Origin: JAVVHE01 sp032249695
GTDB taxonomy: Bacteria > Pseudomonadota > Alphaproteobacteria > Sphingomonadales > Sphingomonadaceae
Length of the DNA: 64,000 nucleotides
Assembly (NCBI GenBank): GCA_032249695.1
Contig: JAVVHE010000015.1
Span: 7,519 to 71,518 of the forward strand
Direction of reading: 5' to 3'
Shown: piece by piece, positions 7,704 to 16,746 of the stretch
Layout: each line of letters begins with the position of its first letter
How positions within the stretch are numbered: position 1 is the stretch's first letter
Made by a program: the position numbers and the translations under genes
The notes under the pieces: generated by a model
Seen by the model: the letters and a program-made list of their open reading frames with translations, nothing else
The model's database searches: none
What the model was told of the DNA's origin: nothing

Positions 7704-8363
7704 TCAGGCCGCGAAGCGCCGCCGCCGCAGCGCTGCGAGCCCGGCCGCCCCGCCGAGCAGCAGCGCGTCGGCCGCGGGCGCGGGCACCCGCGGCGTGATC
7801 GTCGGAGAGAAGTCCGCCTTGAACGCATTGCTCGGGTCGCCGAGCTCGCCCGTCGGCTGATAGTCGCTCCAGACGGTGAACTGGTAATCGCGGAAGCCGA
7901 AACCCGTCGAGGGCAACAGCGCCAGCGGCAACCGGAAGCTGAGCATGTTGCCCGAGGTCGTCACCGGCCCCGGCAGCGGGCGGAAGCTGGGCGGCGGCAG
8001 CAGCGAATATCCGCCAGTGCCATCGGGATAGGTCAGCGCGATCGCGTCGAACGGCGGGTTGAACTCGTCGGGCAGCGCGGGCGGCGCGCCAGCGAAGTTC
8101 AGGCGCCGGATTCCAGCGCCGCGGTTGATGCCCCACACATAATAATTGCGCCCATCGTCCACGACCGGGCCGTCGGCGGTAACGGTCAGCGTGAAATGGT
8201 CGCCGCTCAGCACCGCGTCGATGCAGCGAAGATCGACCGACGGGCGCCGGGCGCCGTTGTAGGTGGGAATGAAGTCGCCCGCCGGATCGGCGGTGCAGGC
8301 GTTGGCCTGCGGCGCGCCCAGCGCGGCGGCAGCGGCGAGCAGGATGGTGCGGTATCGGGTCAT
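7704..8363 (-). CDS. Secreted PEP-CTERM-like protein, probable exosortase A substrate
   Basis: 219 residues. A signal peptide (RYRTILLAAAAALGAPQANA) follows the ATG at 8361-8363, which has GGGGAG just upstream; the longer in-frame extension to 8531 lacks these features. The C terminus is a classic tripartite sorting signal: VPAPAA, then a hydrophobic stretch DALLLGGAAGLAAL, then a basic tail RRRRFAA. VPAPAA is a variant of the V-P-E-P core seen in some sphingomonad proteins. The middle ~170 residues are beta-rich with two Cys near the N terminus and match no family I know. The XrtA gene at 35878-37473 could process it. A winged-helix/TPR regulator gene lies 128 bases upstream on the same strand. 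Confidence 0.75.
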   Translation of the reverse strand: MTRYRTILLAAAAALGAPQANACTADPAGDFIPTYNGARRPSVDLRCIDAVLSGDHFTLTVTADGPVVDDGRNYYVWGINRGAGIRRLNFAGAPPALPDEFNPPFDAIALTYPDGTGGYSLLPPPSFRPLPGPVTTSGNMLSFRLPLALLPSTGFGFRDYQFTVWSDYQPTGELGDPSNAFKADFSPTITPRVPAPAADALLLGGAAGLAALRRRRFAA

Positions 8364-8491
8364 GGTCTCTCCCCTGTGGTGAGAGCTCGCTTGTCCGCCG
8401 CCGAGCGCTGCGGGCGCCACACCGTCAGAGTGATGGAACCGTGATGAAGGGGTGATGATTCGGCGAACCCGCGCCCCCCGCGAACCTGGGA

Positions 8492-9976
8492 TCAGCGCCA
8501 GCCGTCCGGATGCGAGCCGGTTTGGCGCCAATACGCCTCAAGCCCCAGGCGGCGGCGCAGCGCGGCATGGCGCGGGTCTGAGCGCATCCGCGCGGTGCAT
8601 CCCATGAACAGCACCGACGTGACGCGCAGCGCCGCCGGGTCGGCGGCCTCGGCATAATAGCGGTCGAGCACCGCGAAGAACGCGTCCGCCGCGTCGAGCG
8701 CACCGAGATACATTGCGCGCATGAAGCCCGGCAGGCCGGGGCCGGGCGTCCCCAGCAGCTCAACCGCAGACGCGACATCGGACGCGGCGCCCGTTCTCAG
8801 CGCGGTCGCTGCTGCCAGCATCATCGGCGCGAAGGGCGGCGGCAGGTCGGGCGGCCGGTCCTCGGCGCGCTCTGCCTGCGCCAGGGCGACATCGGGCTTG
8901 CCCGTCATCGCATAGAAGTTGAAACGGATCATCCACGTCCACAGCTGCGCTGGCCACACGCTATAGGCTTCGTCGACCGCGCGCTCGGCTTCGGGCAGGC
9001 GGCCGGCGTTCCACAGCGCGATCGTTGCGCGGTGGCGCGTCGTCGGCACCATCGGATCGGACGCGAGCGCGCGGGCGAACGCGGAGCACGCCTCGTTCCA
9101 GCGCCCCACCTCGCTCAGCAGCGCGCCAAGCTCGTGCTGTAGCAGCCAGTGATCGGGAAAGCGCTTGAGCACCGCGCGGATCTGCGCCTCGGCCGCAGCC
9201 CAGCGCCCGAACGGTCCGTCGATCAGCGCTTCGGCCGCGAGCGCATCGGCATTGTTGGGATCGAGCGTCAGCGCCCGGCGGGCCGCGCCGCGCGCGCGCA
9301 TCGCATAGGCTTCGGCGGTCGAGCCTGGTTCCAGCGCCATGTTGCGGTAGCCGAGCGCGAGCGCACCCCACGCGCGCGCATCGTCGGGCGCAAGCTCGGT
9401 GGCGCGCTGGAAATAGGCGAGTGCCTGCCGACCGCCGCCGCTGTAATTCTGCCGCGCCTCGGTCCAGCCGCGGTCGATCAGCGCGCGGGCTTCATCCGGC
9501 CGCTCGGGACGCAGCCGCAAGGCCAGCACCGCGACAACGGCGACGCCGACACCCAGCAGGCCCAGCGCCGCCCGGCGGGGCACCGGGCGCGGCGGCGCGG
9601 CCTCCGCCGCGGGCGCAAGCTCCGGCAAGGGCAGGGCGGCGGCCCCGTCGTCAGCGCGTTCGAGCCGGTAGCCCACCTTGGTGATCGTCTCGATTTTGAA
9701 CGGCTCGCCGAACTCGGCGGCGAGGCGGCGCAGGCGGCTGATGACGCGGTTGATCGCGTTGTCGCCGACCACGACTCCGTCCCAGCAGCGCTCGATCAGC
9801 TCGTCGCGGCCGACGACGGCGCCGTTCGCCTCAACCAGCACCACGAGCACCTGCATCACGCGGGGCTCAAGCGTGTCGTGGCGCGCGCCGCGCGTTACGC
9901 GCCGCACCGCGGGCTCGACGAGCATGTCGCCGATCCGGAAGGAACGATGCTGGGCGAGCGCAACGGTGCCCGACAT
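8492..9976 (-). CDS. Membrane-anchored winged-helix regulator with TPR domain (CadC-like)
   Basis: 494 residues. An OmpR/PhoB-type winged-helix DNA-binding domain occupies residues ~10-105 (TLEPRVMQVLVVLVEANG, RDELIERCWDG, NAINRVISRLRR and KIETITKVGYRLE). A transmembrane helix at ~140-160 (LGLLGVGVAVVAVLALRL) follows, then a periplasmic domain of TPR-like helices (ALAYFQRATELAPDDARAW, ARRALTLDPNNADALAAEA, AAEAQIRAVLKRFPDHWLL). This is the ToxR/CadC plan, with a one-component transmembrane regulator reading a periplasmic signal. I start at the ATG 9974-9976 because the DNA-binding domain begins there; the frame is open to 10564 without meaningful sequence. Its position upstream of the PEP-CTERM gene makes that gene a candidate target. 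Confidence 0.82.
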   Translation of the reverse strand: MSGTVALAQHRSFRIGDMLVEPAVRRVTRGARHDTLEPRVMQVLVVLVEANGAVVGRDELIERCWDGVVVGDNAINRVISRLRRLAAEFGEPFKIETITKVGYRLERADDGAAALPLPELAPAAEAAPPRPVPRRAALGLLGVGVAVVAVLALRLRPERPDEARALIDRGWTEARQNYSGGGRQALAYFQRATELAPDDARAWGALALGYRNMALEPGSTAEAYAMRARGAARRALTLDPNNADALAAEALIDGPFGRWAAAEAQIRAVLKRFPDHWLLQHELGALLSEVGRWNEACSAFARALASDPMVPTTRHRATIALWNAGRLPEAERAVDEAYSVWPAQLWTWMIRFNFYAMTGKPDVALAQAERAEDRPPDLPPPFAPMMLAAATALRTGAASDVASAVELLGTPGPGLPGFMRAMYLGALDAADAFFAVLDRYYAEAADPAALRVTSVLFMGCTARMRSDPRHAALRRRLGLEAYWRQTGSHPDGWR

Positions 9977-10517
9977 GAGGTGGAGTCTACACAGTGTTCT
10001 CCCTCGCGGCCATGCGGTCTCAGAACGCTTGGCGCAGCTGGCGGCGGGCGCGGCCGCTCGTCCGCCCAGCGCGTGGCCGACTGCTTGGTGACGGCGCCCG
10101 GCACGCCGCCCAGCGCCGGCCGGCCGAACCGCACGAAGGCGGGGAAAGGTATCGCGCGCTGCGGCCCCGCCTCGGCACTGGGGACTCCGCAGCCGCGCGA
10201 CATAGAGCGACTGCCCGCCACGCTGGCGCAGCCCCTCGGTGGTGACGCCCGACTGCCTGCAAAACGCGGTCGGGCCCCCCGGCTCGGCCCGCTGTCTGGC
10301 GCGGTGCGGTGACGATTGCGGCCTGCGCCCTGGGCGGCGGGCGGGGCTTCCCCCACGGCCGCGCGGGTGGCGAGCGCGAACGCCGCCAAGCCCAGCCGCG
10401 CTGTCCGCCGGCTTATCACGCCCGCGCCATCCGCCGCCCGTCGACGCTGGCGCGGCGCAGCCCGGAAGGGCGATCCGCACCTCCCCCGGCACGGAGAGGA
10501 TCTGCCTCGCGCCGGGC
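9977..10517 (-). other. Gene-poor 540-base stretch with a possible decayed secreted protein
   Basis: A minus-strand frame opens at 10419 with MISRRTARLGLAAFALATR followed by AAVGEAPPAAQG, a convincing signal peptide. Beyond about residue 50 it becomes Arg/Pro/Gly-rich and runs to 9895, into the regulator gene. The other two minus frames also hold coding-like scraps (for example VTTEGLRQRGGQSLYVARL). The pattern suggests an exported protein gene broken by frameshifts, but I cannot name the family. Nothing else is supported here. Confidence 0.35.
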
Positions 10518-11429
10518 TTAGGCTTCGCCGCGGTAAATCGCGATGATGCGGTCGAGCATCGCAAGCGCCGCGCTGCGTTCGCGCTGGAACGTGTTGCGGC
10601 CGATGATCGATCCGTGGCCGCCGCCGTCGCGGATGGCGATCGCGTCGCTGAAGACCGCGTCCTCGCCCTTGGTCGCGCCGCCCGAGAACACGACGATCCG
10701 CCGCCCGCCGAACGACGATTCCATCACATGCCGCACACGGTCGGCGAGGCTCGAGTAATCGCGGCCCTCATACGCCTTGCGCGCGTCCTTCTGCTCGATA
10801 TGTGCGCTCGGCAGCTTCACCTTGATGATGTGCGCGCCGATCAGCGCCGCCATGTGCGCGGCGTAGGCGCCGACATCGAGCGCCAGCTCGCCGTCCTTCG
10901 AAAGTTCGCCGCCGCGCGGATAGCTCCACACCACCACCGCAAGACCCGCAGCCTTCGCTTCCAGCGTCAGCTCGCGGACCTCCTCGACCAGCTCGAAGAA
11001 ATGCTCGCTGCCGGGATAGATCGTGAAACCGATCGCCGAGCAGCCCAGCCGCAACGCATCCTCGACGCTCGCGGTGACCGCCTGGTCCTTGGTCGTCGCC
11101 CAGCTGTTGGCGGAGTTCACCTTCAGGATCAGCGGAATCTCGGCCGGAAACGCGTCGGCGGCGATCTCGATCATGCCGAGCGGCGCGGCATAGGCGCTAA
11201 GGCCCGCCTCGATCGCCAGCGCAGGATGATAGCGCGGATCGTAGGCTGGCGGGTTGATCGCGAAGCTGCGCGCCGGGCCGTGTTCAAATCCCTGGTCGAC
11301 GGGCAGGATCACCATCTTGCCCGTGCCGCCCAGGCGTCCGTGGTTCAGCATCCGGGCAAGATTGGCCCGCGTGCCGGGATTATCGCTGCCGTACCAGGAT
11401 AGGATGTCTCGCACCGCAGCCGTCGCCAT
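10518..11429 (-). CDS. fbaB: Class I fructose-bisphosphate aldolase (DhnA/FbaB type)
   Basis: 303 residues, matching the archaeal-type class I aldolases. It interconverts fructose 1,6-bisphosphate with glyceraldehyde 3-phosphate and dihydroxyacetone phosphate through a Schiff base, without metal. The beta-barrel strands are visible: VILPVDQGFEHGP near the N terminus, LILKVNSANSW, IGFTIYPGS, VVWSYPRGGEL, and HIIKVKLPS with the likely Schiff-base Lys. The phosphate-binding end is RIVVFSGGATKGED and GSIIGRNTFQR. It stands alone between mltG and the gene-poor stretch. Confidence 0.93.
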   Translation of the reverse strand: MATAAVRDILSWYGSDNPGTRANLARMLNHGRLGGTGKMVILPVDQGFEHGPARSFAINPPAYDPRYHPALAIEAGLSAYAAPLGMIEIAADAFPAEIPLILKVNSANSWATTKDQAVTASVEDALRLGCSAIGFTIYPGSEHFFELVEEVRELTLEAKAAGLAVVVWSYPRGGELSKDGELALDVGAYAAHMAALIGAHIIKVKLPSAHIEQKDARKAYEGRDYSSLADRVRHVMESSFGGRRIVVFSGGATKGEDAVFSDAIAIRDGGGHGSIIGRNTFQRERSAALAMLDRIIAIYRGEA

Positions 11430-11539
11430 CGTGTCACTCGCCTGTTTGTTACTGGAAATTGCGCCGGTCCTTAGCGGCCCGTGCGCGCGCCTGCCAAGCG
11501 CAAGCGGCGAGGCTGTCGCCGACGATGGCGAAGCCTGGC

Positions 11540-12514
11540 CTACATCTCGCCGCGCTGGCGGCGGAGCGCGAACCAGCGCGCGACGTTTCGTTGGTGCTCG
11601 GCGAGCGTGGCGGCAAAGACGTGACCGCCCTTGCCGTCGGCGACGAAGTAGAGCGCGTCGGTCTCGGCCGGATCGAGCACCGCTGCGATCGATTCGCGGC
11701 CCGGGTTGGCGATCGGGCCTACGGGCAGGCCGGGGCGCGTGTAGGTGTTATACCCGTTCACCGCGGTCTTTTCGGACAGCAGGATTCGGCGGCCGAGCGG
11801 ACGGCCGCGCGTGATCGGATAGATGATCGTCGGGTCGGCATCGAGTTTCATGCCGACGCGCAGGCGGTTGGAGTAGACCGCCGCCACCATTCGTCGCTCG
11901 GCCGCGACGCCCGTTTCCTTCTCGACGATCGAGGCGAGCGTCACCGCCTCGGCGGGCGACTTCACCACCGTACGCGGCGAACGCCTGGGCCACAGCTCCT
12001 TCAACGTCGCAGCCATCGCCGCCTGCATCCGCTGGGCGACGCGGGCGCGCGCCTCGCCGCGTTCGAAGCTGTAGCCCTGCGGCAGCACCGATCCTTCAGC
12101 AAGCGGCGGCACGGCGCCGGTCAGCAGGGGTTCGGCTGCGAGGCGGTCGGCGACCATTACCGACGGCAGCCCCTCGGGGATGACGATCTGGTGTTGCACC
12201 GCAGCGCCGTCGGTCAGCGCGTCCAGAAGCTGCGCATAGCCTGCGCCCTTCGGGACCCGATACTCGCCCGCGCGGATCGGGCGGCCGTTCCCGAGGATCC
12301 GCGCCGCCAGCCGGAAGCGCCGGGCATCGTCGATCGCGCCCGCGCGCTCAAGTGCCGCCGCGGTCTGCGCGAGGCTGGCGCCCTTCGGCACGACGACGGT
12401 CACCTGCGGCGCGTCCTCGGGCGCGGTGCGGTGCCACTGGCGGAGCGTCAGCCCGGCGACACCGAGCCACGCGGCGGCGGCGAGGGCGAGCGCGAGGCGC
12501 AACAGGCGGTTCAT
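11540..12514 (-). CDS. mltG: Endolytic murein transglycosylase MltG
   Basis: 324 residues. A single N-terminal membrane anchor (LLRLALALAAAAWLGVAGL) is followed by a LysM-like segment (VTVVVPKGASLAQTAAAL, AGEYRVPKG) and the YceG catalytic domain. The catalytic Glu lies in TLASIVEKETGV, and the family signatures DADPTIIYP, YNTYTRPGLPVGPIANPG and LYFVADGKGGHVF follow. MltG cuts nascent glycan strands at the inner membrane and so sets chain length. In many proteobacteria it follows fabF; here the neighbour is an amidohydrolase with a 269-base gap, so it is a stand-alone gene. Confidence 0.95.
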   Translation of the reverse strand: MNRLLRLALALAAAAWLGVAGLTLRQWHRTAPEDAPQVTVVVPKGASLAQTAAALERAGAIDDARRFRLAARILGNGRPIRAGEYRVPKGAGYAQLLDALTDGAAVQHQIVIPEGLPSVMVADRLAAEPLLTGAVPPLAEGSVLPQGYSFERGEARARVAQRMQAAMAATLKELWPRRSPRTVVKSPAEAVTLASIVEKETGVAAERRMVAAVYSNRLRVGMKLDADPTIIYPITRGRPLGRRILLSEKTAVNGYNTYTRPGLPVGPIANPGRESIAAVLDPAETDALYFVADGKGGHVFAATLAEHQRNVARWFALRRQRGEM

Positions 12515-12783
12515 CCGCGGGCCGGCTTAGCGGCTGGGCGGCGCGGACGGAACTGGGCGTGGCGATCGACGCGGCGGTTGAACTGCGGACGCGAAGCCTT
12601 CCGGACGCTGAGCGTCGGCCCGCATCGCCAAGCCTTCATGGACGCGGCACGTCGGCCCGGGATTTGATCCGCGCCACGGCGTTTTTGCACGGCGCAGCAC
12701 TCGCGCAAACCGCCGCGACGACAGCCCCGCCCCGGATCAGGTCGGGGACGAGGGCGCTTCGACCGAGGCCGCAGCGCTCAGGC

Positions 12784-14115
12784 TCAATAGATCGCCGCGT
12801 CGGGCACCACATGCTGGCCGCCGCTCTTGTGGACGCGGCCCTGGCGCATGACGAAGCTCACGCGCTCCATCGTCCGGATGTTGGCGACCGGGTCCTCGTC
12901 GACCGCGATGATGTCGGCGTCCTTGCCTGCCTCGATCGTGCCGATGCGGTCGGCTCGGCCCAGCAGCGTCGCCGCGTCGATCGTCGCCATCCTCAGCGTC
13001 ACCGCGGGCGGGATGCCCGCCTCGGTCATCAGCGCGAACTCCTGCCCGTTGATCCCGTGGCGGCCCACGCCGGTGTCGGTGCCGAACGCGATTCTGACGC
13101 CCGACTTGTATGCAGCGCTCAGCGTCTTGATCGCCAGCCCTGCCACCTCGCGCGCCTTGGCTGCGCTGGCGGGGGTCAACTCGCCCCGCTGCCCGGCCTT
13201 GTTGATCTCCTGCGGGGCAAGCAGCGTCGGCACGTAATAGGCGCCCGTGCGCTTGTAGAGCGCGAAGCTGGTGGAGTCGCCGTAAGTTCCGTGCTCGATC
13301 GAGTCGACTCCGGCCTCCAAAGCGGCGTTGATCCCGTCCAAACCGTGAGCGTGCGATGCAACCTTGCGTCCCCACAGATGCGCGGTGTCTACGACGGCCT
13401 TCATCTCCTCGGGGGTCATCTGCCGGCCGAGCCCGCCCGCGACATTGGATCCGACGCCGCCGGTCGCGGCGAACTTGATCACCTCGGCGCCGTCGGCGAT
13501 CTGCTTGCGGGTCGCGCGGCGGCAGTCGTCGGGGCCGTCACAGACCGCGGTCATGTCCTCCTCGGCGACATGCGCGAACTCCTGGCGCAGGCCGTTCCGC
13601 GGATCGCCGTGGCCGCCGGTGACGCTGACCATGCGCGCTGCCATGACGATCGTCGGGCCTTCGATAACGCCTTCGGCGATGCCGCGCTTCAGCGCGCGGC
13701 TCATCGGCGGATAGCCGCCCAACTCGCGCACGGTGGTGAAGCCGGCCTGCAGGTCCAGCCCGGCGTTGCGGATCCCCTTGACGAAGGCGTCCTCGCGGTT
13801 GGCGGTGGTGCCTTCGATCCGATCCTTCAGCTGTTCGCCGCTTGAGCCCATGTGGATGTGGCTGTCGATCAGCCCCGGCATCACCCACTGGTCGCGCAGC
13901 TCGATCAAGCGAGCGCCTGCCGGGCCGTCGCGGAAGCCCTCGCTCACTGACTCGATGCGGTTGCCGCGGATGACGATGGTCGATGGTCCCAGCGCCGGAC
14001 GGCCGGGGACGGCGAGCAGGTGGCCCGCGTGGATGACGGTGACCGGGGCGACGCGCTCCTGCGCGATCGCGGCGGGGGCGGTGGCCAGCAGGGCGGCGGC
14101 GAGGAACGTGCGCAT
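12784..14115 (-). CDS. Secreted metal-dependent amidohydrolase (imidazolonepropionase/prolidase-like)
   Basis: 443 residues from the ATG at 14113-14115, chosen because it begins a signal peptide (RTFLAAALLATAPAAIAQ); an in-frame start six codons earlier is also possible. Amidohydrolase superfamily motifs are intact: the metal-binding H-x-H in IDSHIHMG (residues ~85-92), a probable bridging Lys in AEVIKFAATGG, His in ASHAHGLDGI, IEHGTYGD and the catalytic Asp in FGTDTGVGRHG. Close relatives are periplasmic Xaa-Pro dipeptidase or imidazolonepropionase-like hydrolases. The substrate is probably a small cyclic amide or dipeptide, which is inference. It ends 269 bases before mltG and begins 72 bases after the leucine dehydrogenase gene. 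Confidence 0.88.
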   Translation of the reverse strand: MRTFLAAALLATAPAAIAQERVAPVTVIHAGHLLAVPGRPALGPSTIVIRGNRIESVSEGFRDGPAGARLIELRDQWVMPGLIDSHIHMGSSGEQLKDRIEGTTANREDAFVKGIRNAGLDLQAGFTTVRELGGYPPMSRALKRGIAEGVIEGPTIVMAARMVSVTGGHGDPRNGLRQEFAHVAEEDMTAVCDGPDDCRRATRKQIADGAEVIKFAATGGVGSNVAGGLGRQMTPEEMKAVVDTAHLWGRKVASHAHGLDGINAALEAGVDSIEHGTYGDSTSFALYKRTGAYYVPTLLAPQEINKAGQRGELTPASAAKAREVAGLAIKTLSAAYKSGVRIAFGTDTGVGRHGINGQEFALMTEAGIPPAVTLRMATIDAATLLGRADRIGTIEAGKDADIIAVDEDPVANIRTMERVSFVMRQGRVHKSGGQHVVPDAAIY

Positions 14116-14187
14116 GGCCGTGACAATCGGCATTGGCGCGTGCGGGTGTCAACCAAGGTCTCTTACCGCGCCGGGGAGGGGCTTGGG

Positions 14188-15219
14188 TCAGCGCCCGATC
14201 AGGCGCTGCGCCATCGCGTCGGCGACCTCGCCGGGTGTGCGGCCTTCGGCTGCGGAACGGTTGAGCACGTCGCCCACGCGCGGGCCGATCGCGTGCACCT
14301 CGGCCATCACCTTGGCTTCGTCGGTCTCGCCCAGATAGGCACGCGTCACCCAGATGATGCCGCCCGCGTTGATCACATAGTCGGGCGCCCACAGGATGCC
14401 GCGTTCGGCCAGTGCCGCGCCGTCGGCCGGGGTGGCGAGCTGGTTGTTCGCAGCGCCCGCGATCACCCGCGCGCGGATGGCGGGTATCGTCTGAGGATTG
14501 AGCGTCGCGCCCAGCGCGCAAGGCGCCAGCACGTCGACGTCCGCGCTATGGATGCTTTCGGCGTCCGCTAGCTCGGCGCCCAGCCGCGCGGCCAGCTCAG
14601 CCGCGCGCTCGCGCGCGACATCGGCAAGCGTCAGCTTGGCACCCGCCTGCGCCAGCAGCTCGGCCAGCCGGCCGCCGACCGAGCCGATGCCCTGGATCGC
14701 CACGCGCACGCCGTCGAACGCGGAGCGTCCGAGGCCACGCTCAGCGGCGGCCTTCAGCCCCTCGAACACGCCCGCAGCGGTCGCCGGCGCGGGCGAGCCG
14801 CCGAGCTCGCCTTCGCCCGCCGGCAGGCCGGAGACGAAGCGCGTCACCTTGCCGATCGTCACCATGTCCTCTTGCGTCATGCCGACGTCCTCCGCAGTCA
14901 CGTAGCGCCCGCCAAGGCTGTCGACCGCGCGCCCGAACGCTTCCATCATCGCCGGGGTCTTTGGGCCATCGGCCAGGATCACCGCCTTGCCGCCGCCCGC
15001 AGGCAGGCCCGCCATGGCATTTTTATAGCTCATCCCCCGGCTGAGGCGCAGCGCGTCGGTCAGCGCGGCGGTGCTGGTCGGATACCGCCAGAAGCGTGTG
15101 CCGCCTCCGCCCGGGCCGCGATGGGTCGAATGGAGCGCGATGATTGCCTTCAGGCCGGTGTCGCGGTCATGAAACAGATGGACGCCTTCGTGTGCGTCAA
15201 AATCGGGCAGATCGAACAC
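14188..15219 (-). CDS. Leucine dehydrogenase (Glu/Leu/Phe/Val dehydrogenase family)
   Basis: 343 residues. It oxidatively deaminates branched-chain amino acids with NAD+. The catalytic Lys lies in SYKNAMAGLPAGGGKAV, preceded by the Gly-rich RGPGGGGTRFW. The Rossmann domain starts at VRVAIQGIGSVGGRLAELL, and APCALGATLN and IAGAANNQLA are typical. The start is probably GTG at 15217-15219, with GGAG eleven bases upstream and a VFDLPDFDAHE opening that matches the family; the frame is open upstream to 15312, but an out-of-frame TAA and lack of homology argue against a longer protein. It may share a transcript with the secreted amidohydrolase. Confidence 0.92.
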   Translation of the reverse strand: MFDLPDFDAHEGVHLFHDRDTGLKAIIALHSTHRGPGGGGTRFWRYPTSTAALTDALRLSRGMSYKNAMAGLPAGGGKAVILADGPKTPAMMEAFGRAVDSLGGRYVTAEDVGMTQEDMVTIGKVTRFVSGLPAGEGELGGSPAPATAAGVFEGLKAAAERGLGRSAFDGVRVAIQGIGSVGGRLAELLAQAGAKLTLADVARERAAELAARLGAELADAESIHSADVDVLAPCALGATLNPQTIPAIRARVIAGAANNQLATPADGAALAERGILWAPDYVINAGGIIWVTRAYLGETDEAKVMAEVHAIGPRVGDVLNRSAAEGRTPGEVADAMAQRLIGR

Positions 15220-15411
15220 CGGGCAGGTTACTCCAGCAGGGGGATGCTCGCCGCCGCTACCAGCGGCCCGGCCTTGAAGCCAAGCGGTCCGGATGGCGAC
15301 GCAAGGATGCAACCGTTTGGCTCTATCCGCCGTAATTTTGTGGTATTAATGGGAAGCGGCCGGACGGAGTGGGCAACGCAGTTGCGGCTTGAGCTTAAGG
15401 GGCGTTCTCAG

Positions 15412-16695
15412 ATGGCAGACAAGCGTGTCTTGGGCGGCGGCGTATTGCTGGTGGCAATCGGCGGGGTGGCACTGGCGCAGGCGCCGGTGCGGCTGGGGCC
15501 GCCGCCGGGCGGCACGGTCAGCTACCGGGTTAGCGCCAGCACCTATTCGGGCTTCGGCGCGCAATTTATGGGAATGAAGCCGACGATCGGAGGCATATTC
15601 GGCGCGCTGACGCGTGGGCCGCAGGCCGATGCGCAGGCGCATCTGCTGACGCTGGAGCTGGGGTCGAACCGCCCGGTGCAGGGCGTTCCGCAAGCCGAGC
15701 ATGTGCCACCGCCGGGCCTCGGCGTCGGGCCGACGCTTCCCCTCGTCACGCCCGAACCGGTCGCGACCGGGTCCAGCCCCGACCGCAGCGAGCCGACCGA
15801 TCCCGGCCGCCCAAGCGGGCGAATCCTGCTGTTCTGGGGCTGCAGCGAGGCGGCTCGGCCCGGCCAGCCGTTCGTCATCGATCTGGCTAAGCTCGGTGCT
15901 GCGGGGCTGACGGGCCAGACGAAGACCTATGTGGAGATGGCGCGCCGGATGCAGGCGATGCGCGGCGGCGTGGGCCGTCAAGCAATGGACGCGGCGGCCC
16001 AGCGCGGGTTCGCGCGCGCCAGCTATCGCACGGTGGGCGAGTGGCCCAACAGCCGCACCAAGCAGCAGGTGCCCGCGACCGGAAGCCTTGTCGGCGAGCA
16101 TGTCGTGCGCGGTAGCTACACGCCCGAAATCCGGTGGACGATGGCTCCCGGGCAGGACTTTCTCGGCGCAATCCGGGTCAGCCGCAACGGCCCGCTGCCA
16201 TCGGGCGCGGTCGGCTTCGACTGGAGCCCGATCCCGAACGCGCTCGCCTTCAGCGCGTTCGCCTTTGGTGGCGGCGAGGATGCGATCGTATTGTGGACGT
16301 CCTCCGACACGCAATCGGGCGGAGATCCTGGCGAGTTTGCGAGCGAGAGCGACATTGCCCGCCTGATCCAGGCGCGCGCTCTCATGGCGCCGACGACGAC
16401 GCACTGCGCGGTCCCTGCCGAGGCGATCAAGGCGATGGGGCAGGGCGGCCTGCTGTTCATGACCGCCTACGGGCCGACCTACAGCTACAGCTATCCTCCC
16501 AAACCGCCCAAGGCGCTCGCCAGCTGGGCGCCCGACTGGACGACACGCATCGCGACTCGCGCCAGCTGGGTGGGCTTTGCCGGGCGCGAAATGCCGGGCA
16601 TGGGTGGCGGGGAGCGCGGGCGCGGCGCCAAAGGCCAGCCCGACAAGCCCAAGCGCAAGAAAGGCTTCCTCGGCGGCTTGCCCGTCCCGTTCTAG
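15412..16695 (+). CDS. Exported protein of unknown function
   Basis: 427 residues from the ATG at 15412, chosen because a signal peptide follows (DKRVLGGGVLLVAIGGVALAQ). The mature part begins APVRLGPPPGGTVSYRV. It contains a Gly/Pro-rich linker, a stretch IRWTMAPGQDFLGAI that resembles part of a beta-sandwich, and aromatic TAYGPTYSYSYPPKPPKA. It ends in a low-complexity basic Gly/Lys tail (GRGAKGQPDKPKRKKG). Two Cys are present, in WGCSEA and HCAVP. I do not recognise the family. It is divergent from leucine dehydrogenase and 51 bases upstream of dnaX. Confidence 0.75.
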   Translation: MADKRVLGGGVLLVAIGGVALAQAPVRLGPPPGGTVSYRVSASTYSGFGAQFMGMKPTIGGIFGALTRGPQADAQAHLLTLELGSNRPVQGVPQAEHVPPPGLGVGPTLPLVTPEPVATGSSPDRSEPTDPGRPSGRILLFWGCSEAARPGQPFVIDLAKLGAAGLTGQTKTYVEMARRMQAMRGGVGRQAMDAAAQRGFARASYRTVGEWPNSRTKQQVPATGSLVGEHVVRGSYTPEIRWTMAPGQDFLGAIRVSRNGPLPSGAVGFDWSPIPNALAFSAFAFGGGEDAIVLWTSSDTQSGGDPGEFASESDIARLIQARALMAPTTTHCAVPAEAIKAMGQGGLLFMTAYGPTYSYSYPPKPPKALASWAPDWTTRIATRASWVGFAGREMPGMGGGERGRGAKGQPDKPKRKKGFLGGLPVPF

Positions 16696-16746
16696 CCCTG
16701 AGTTCTAACGCTGACACCGCGCGCGCCGCCCGCTAGGCTGGAGCGC

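Noticed and set aside
11459..12667. Plus-strand open frame opposite mltG
   Set aside because: mltG has an intact catalytic motif and membrane anchor on the other strand; the opposing frame has none.
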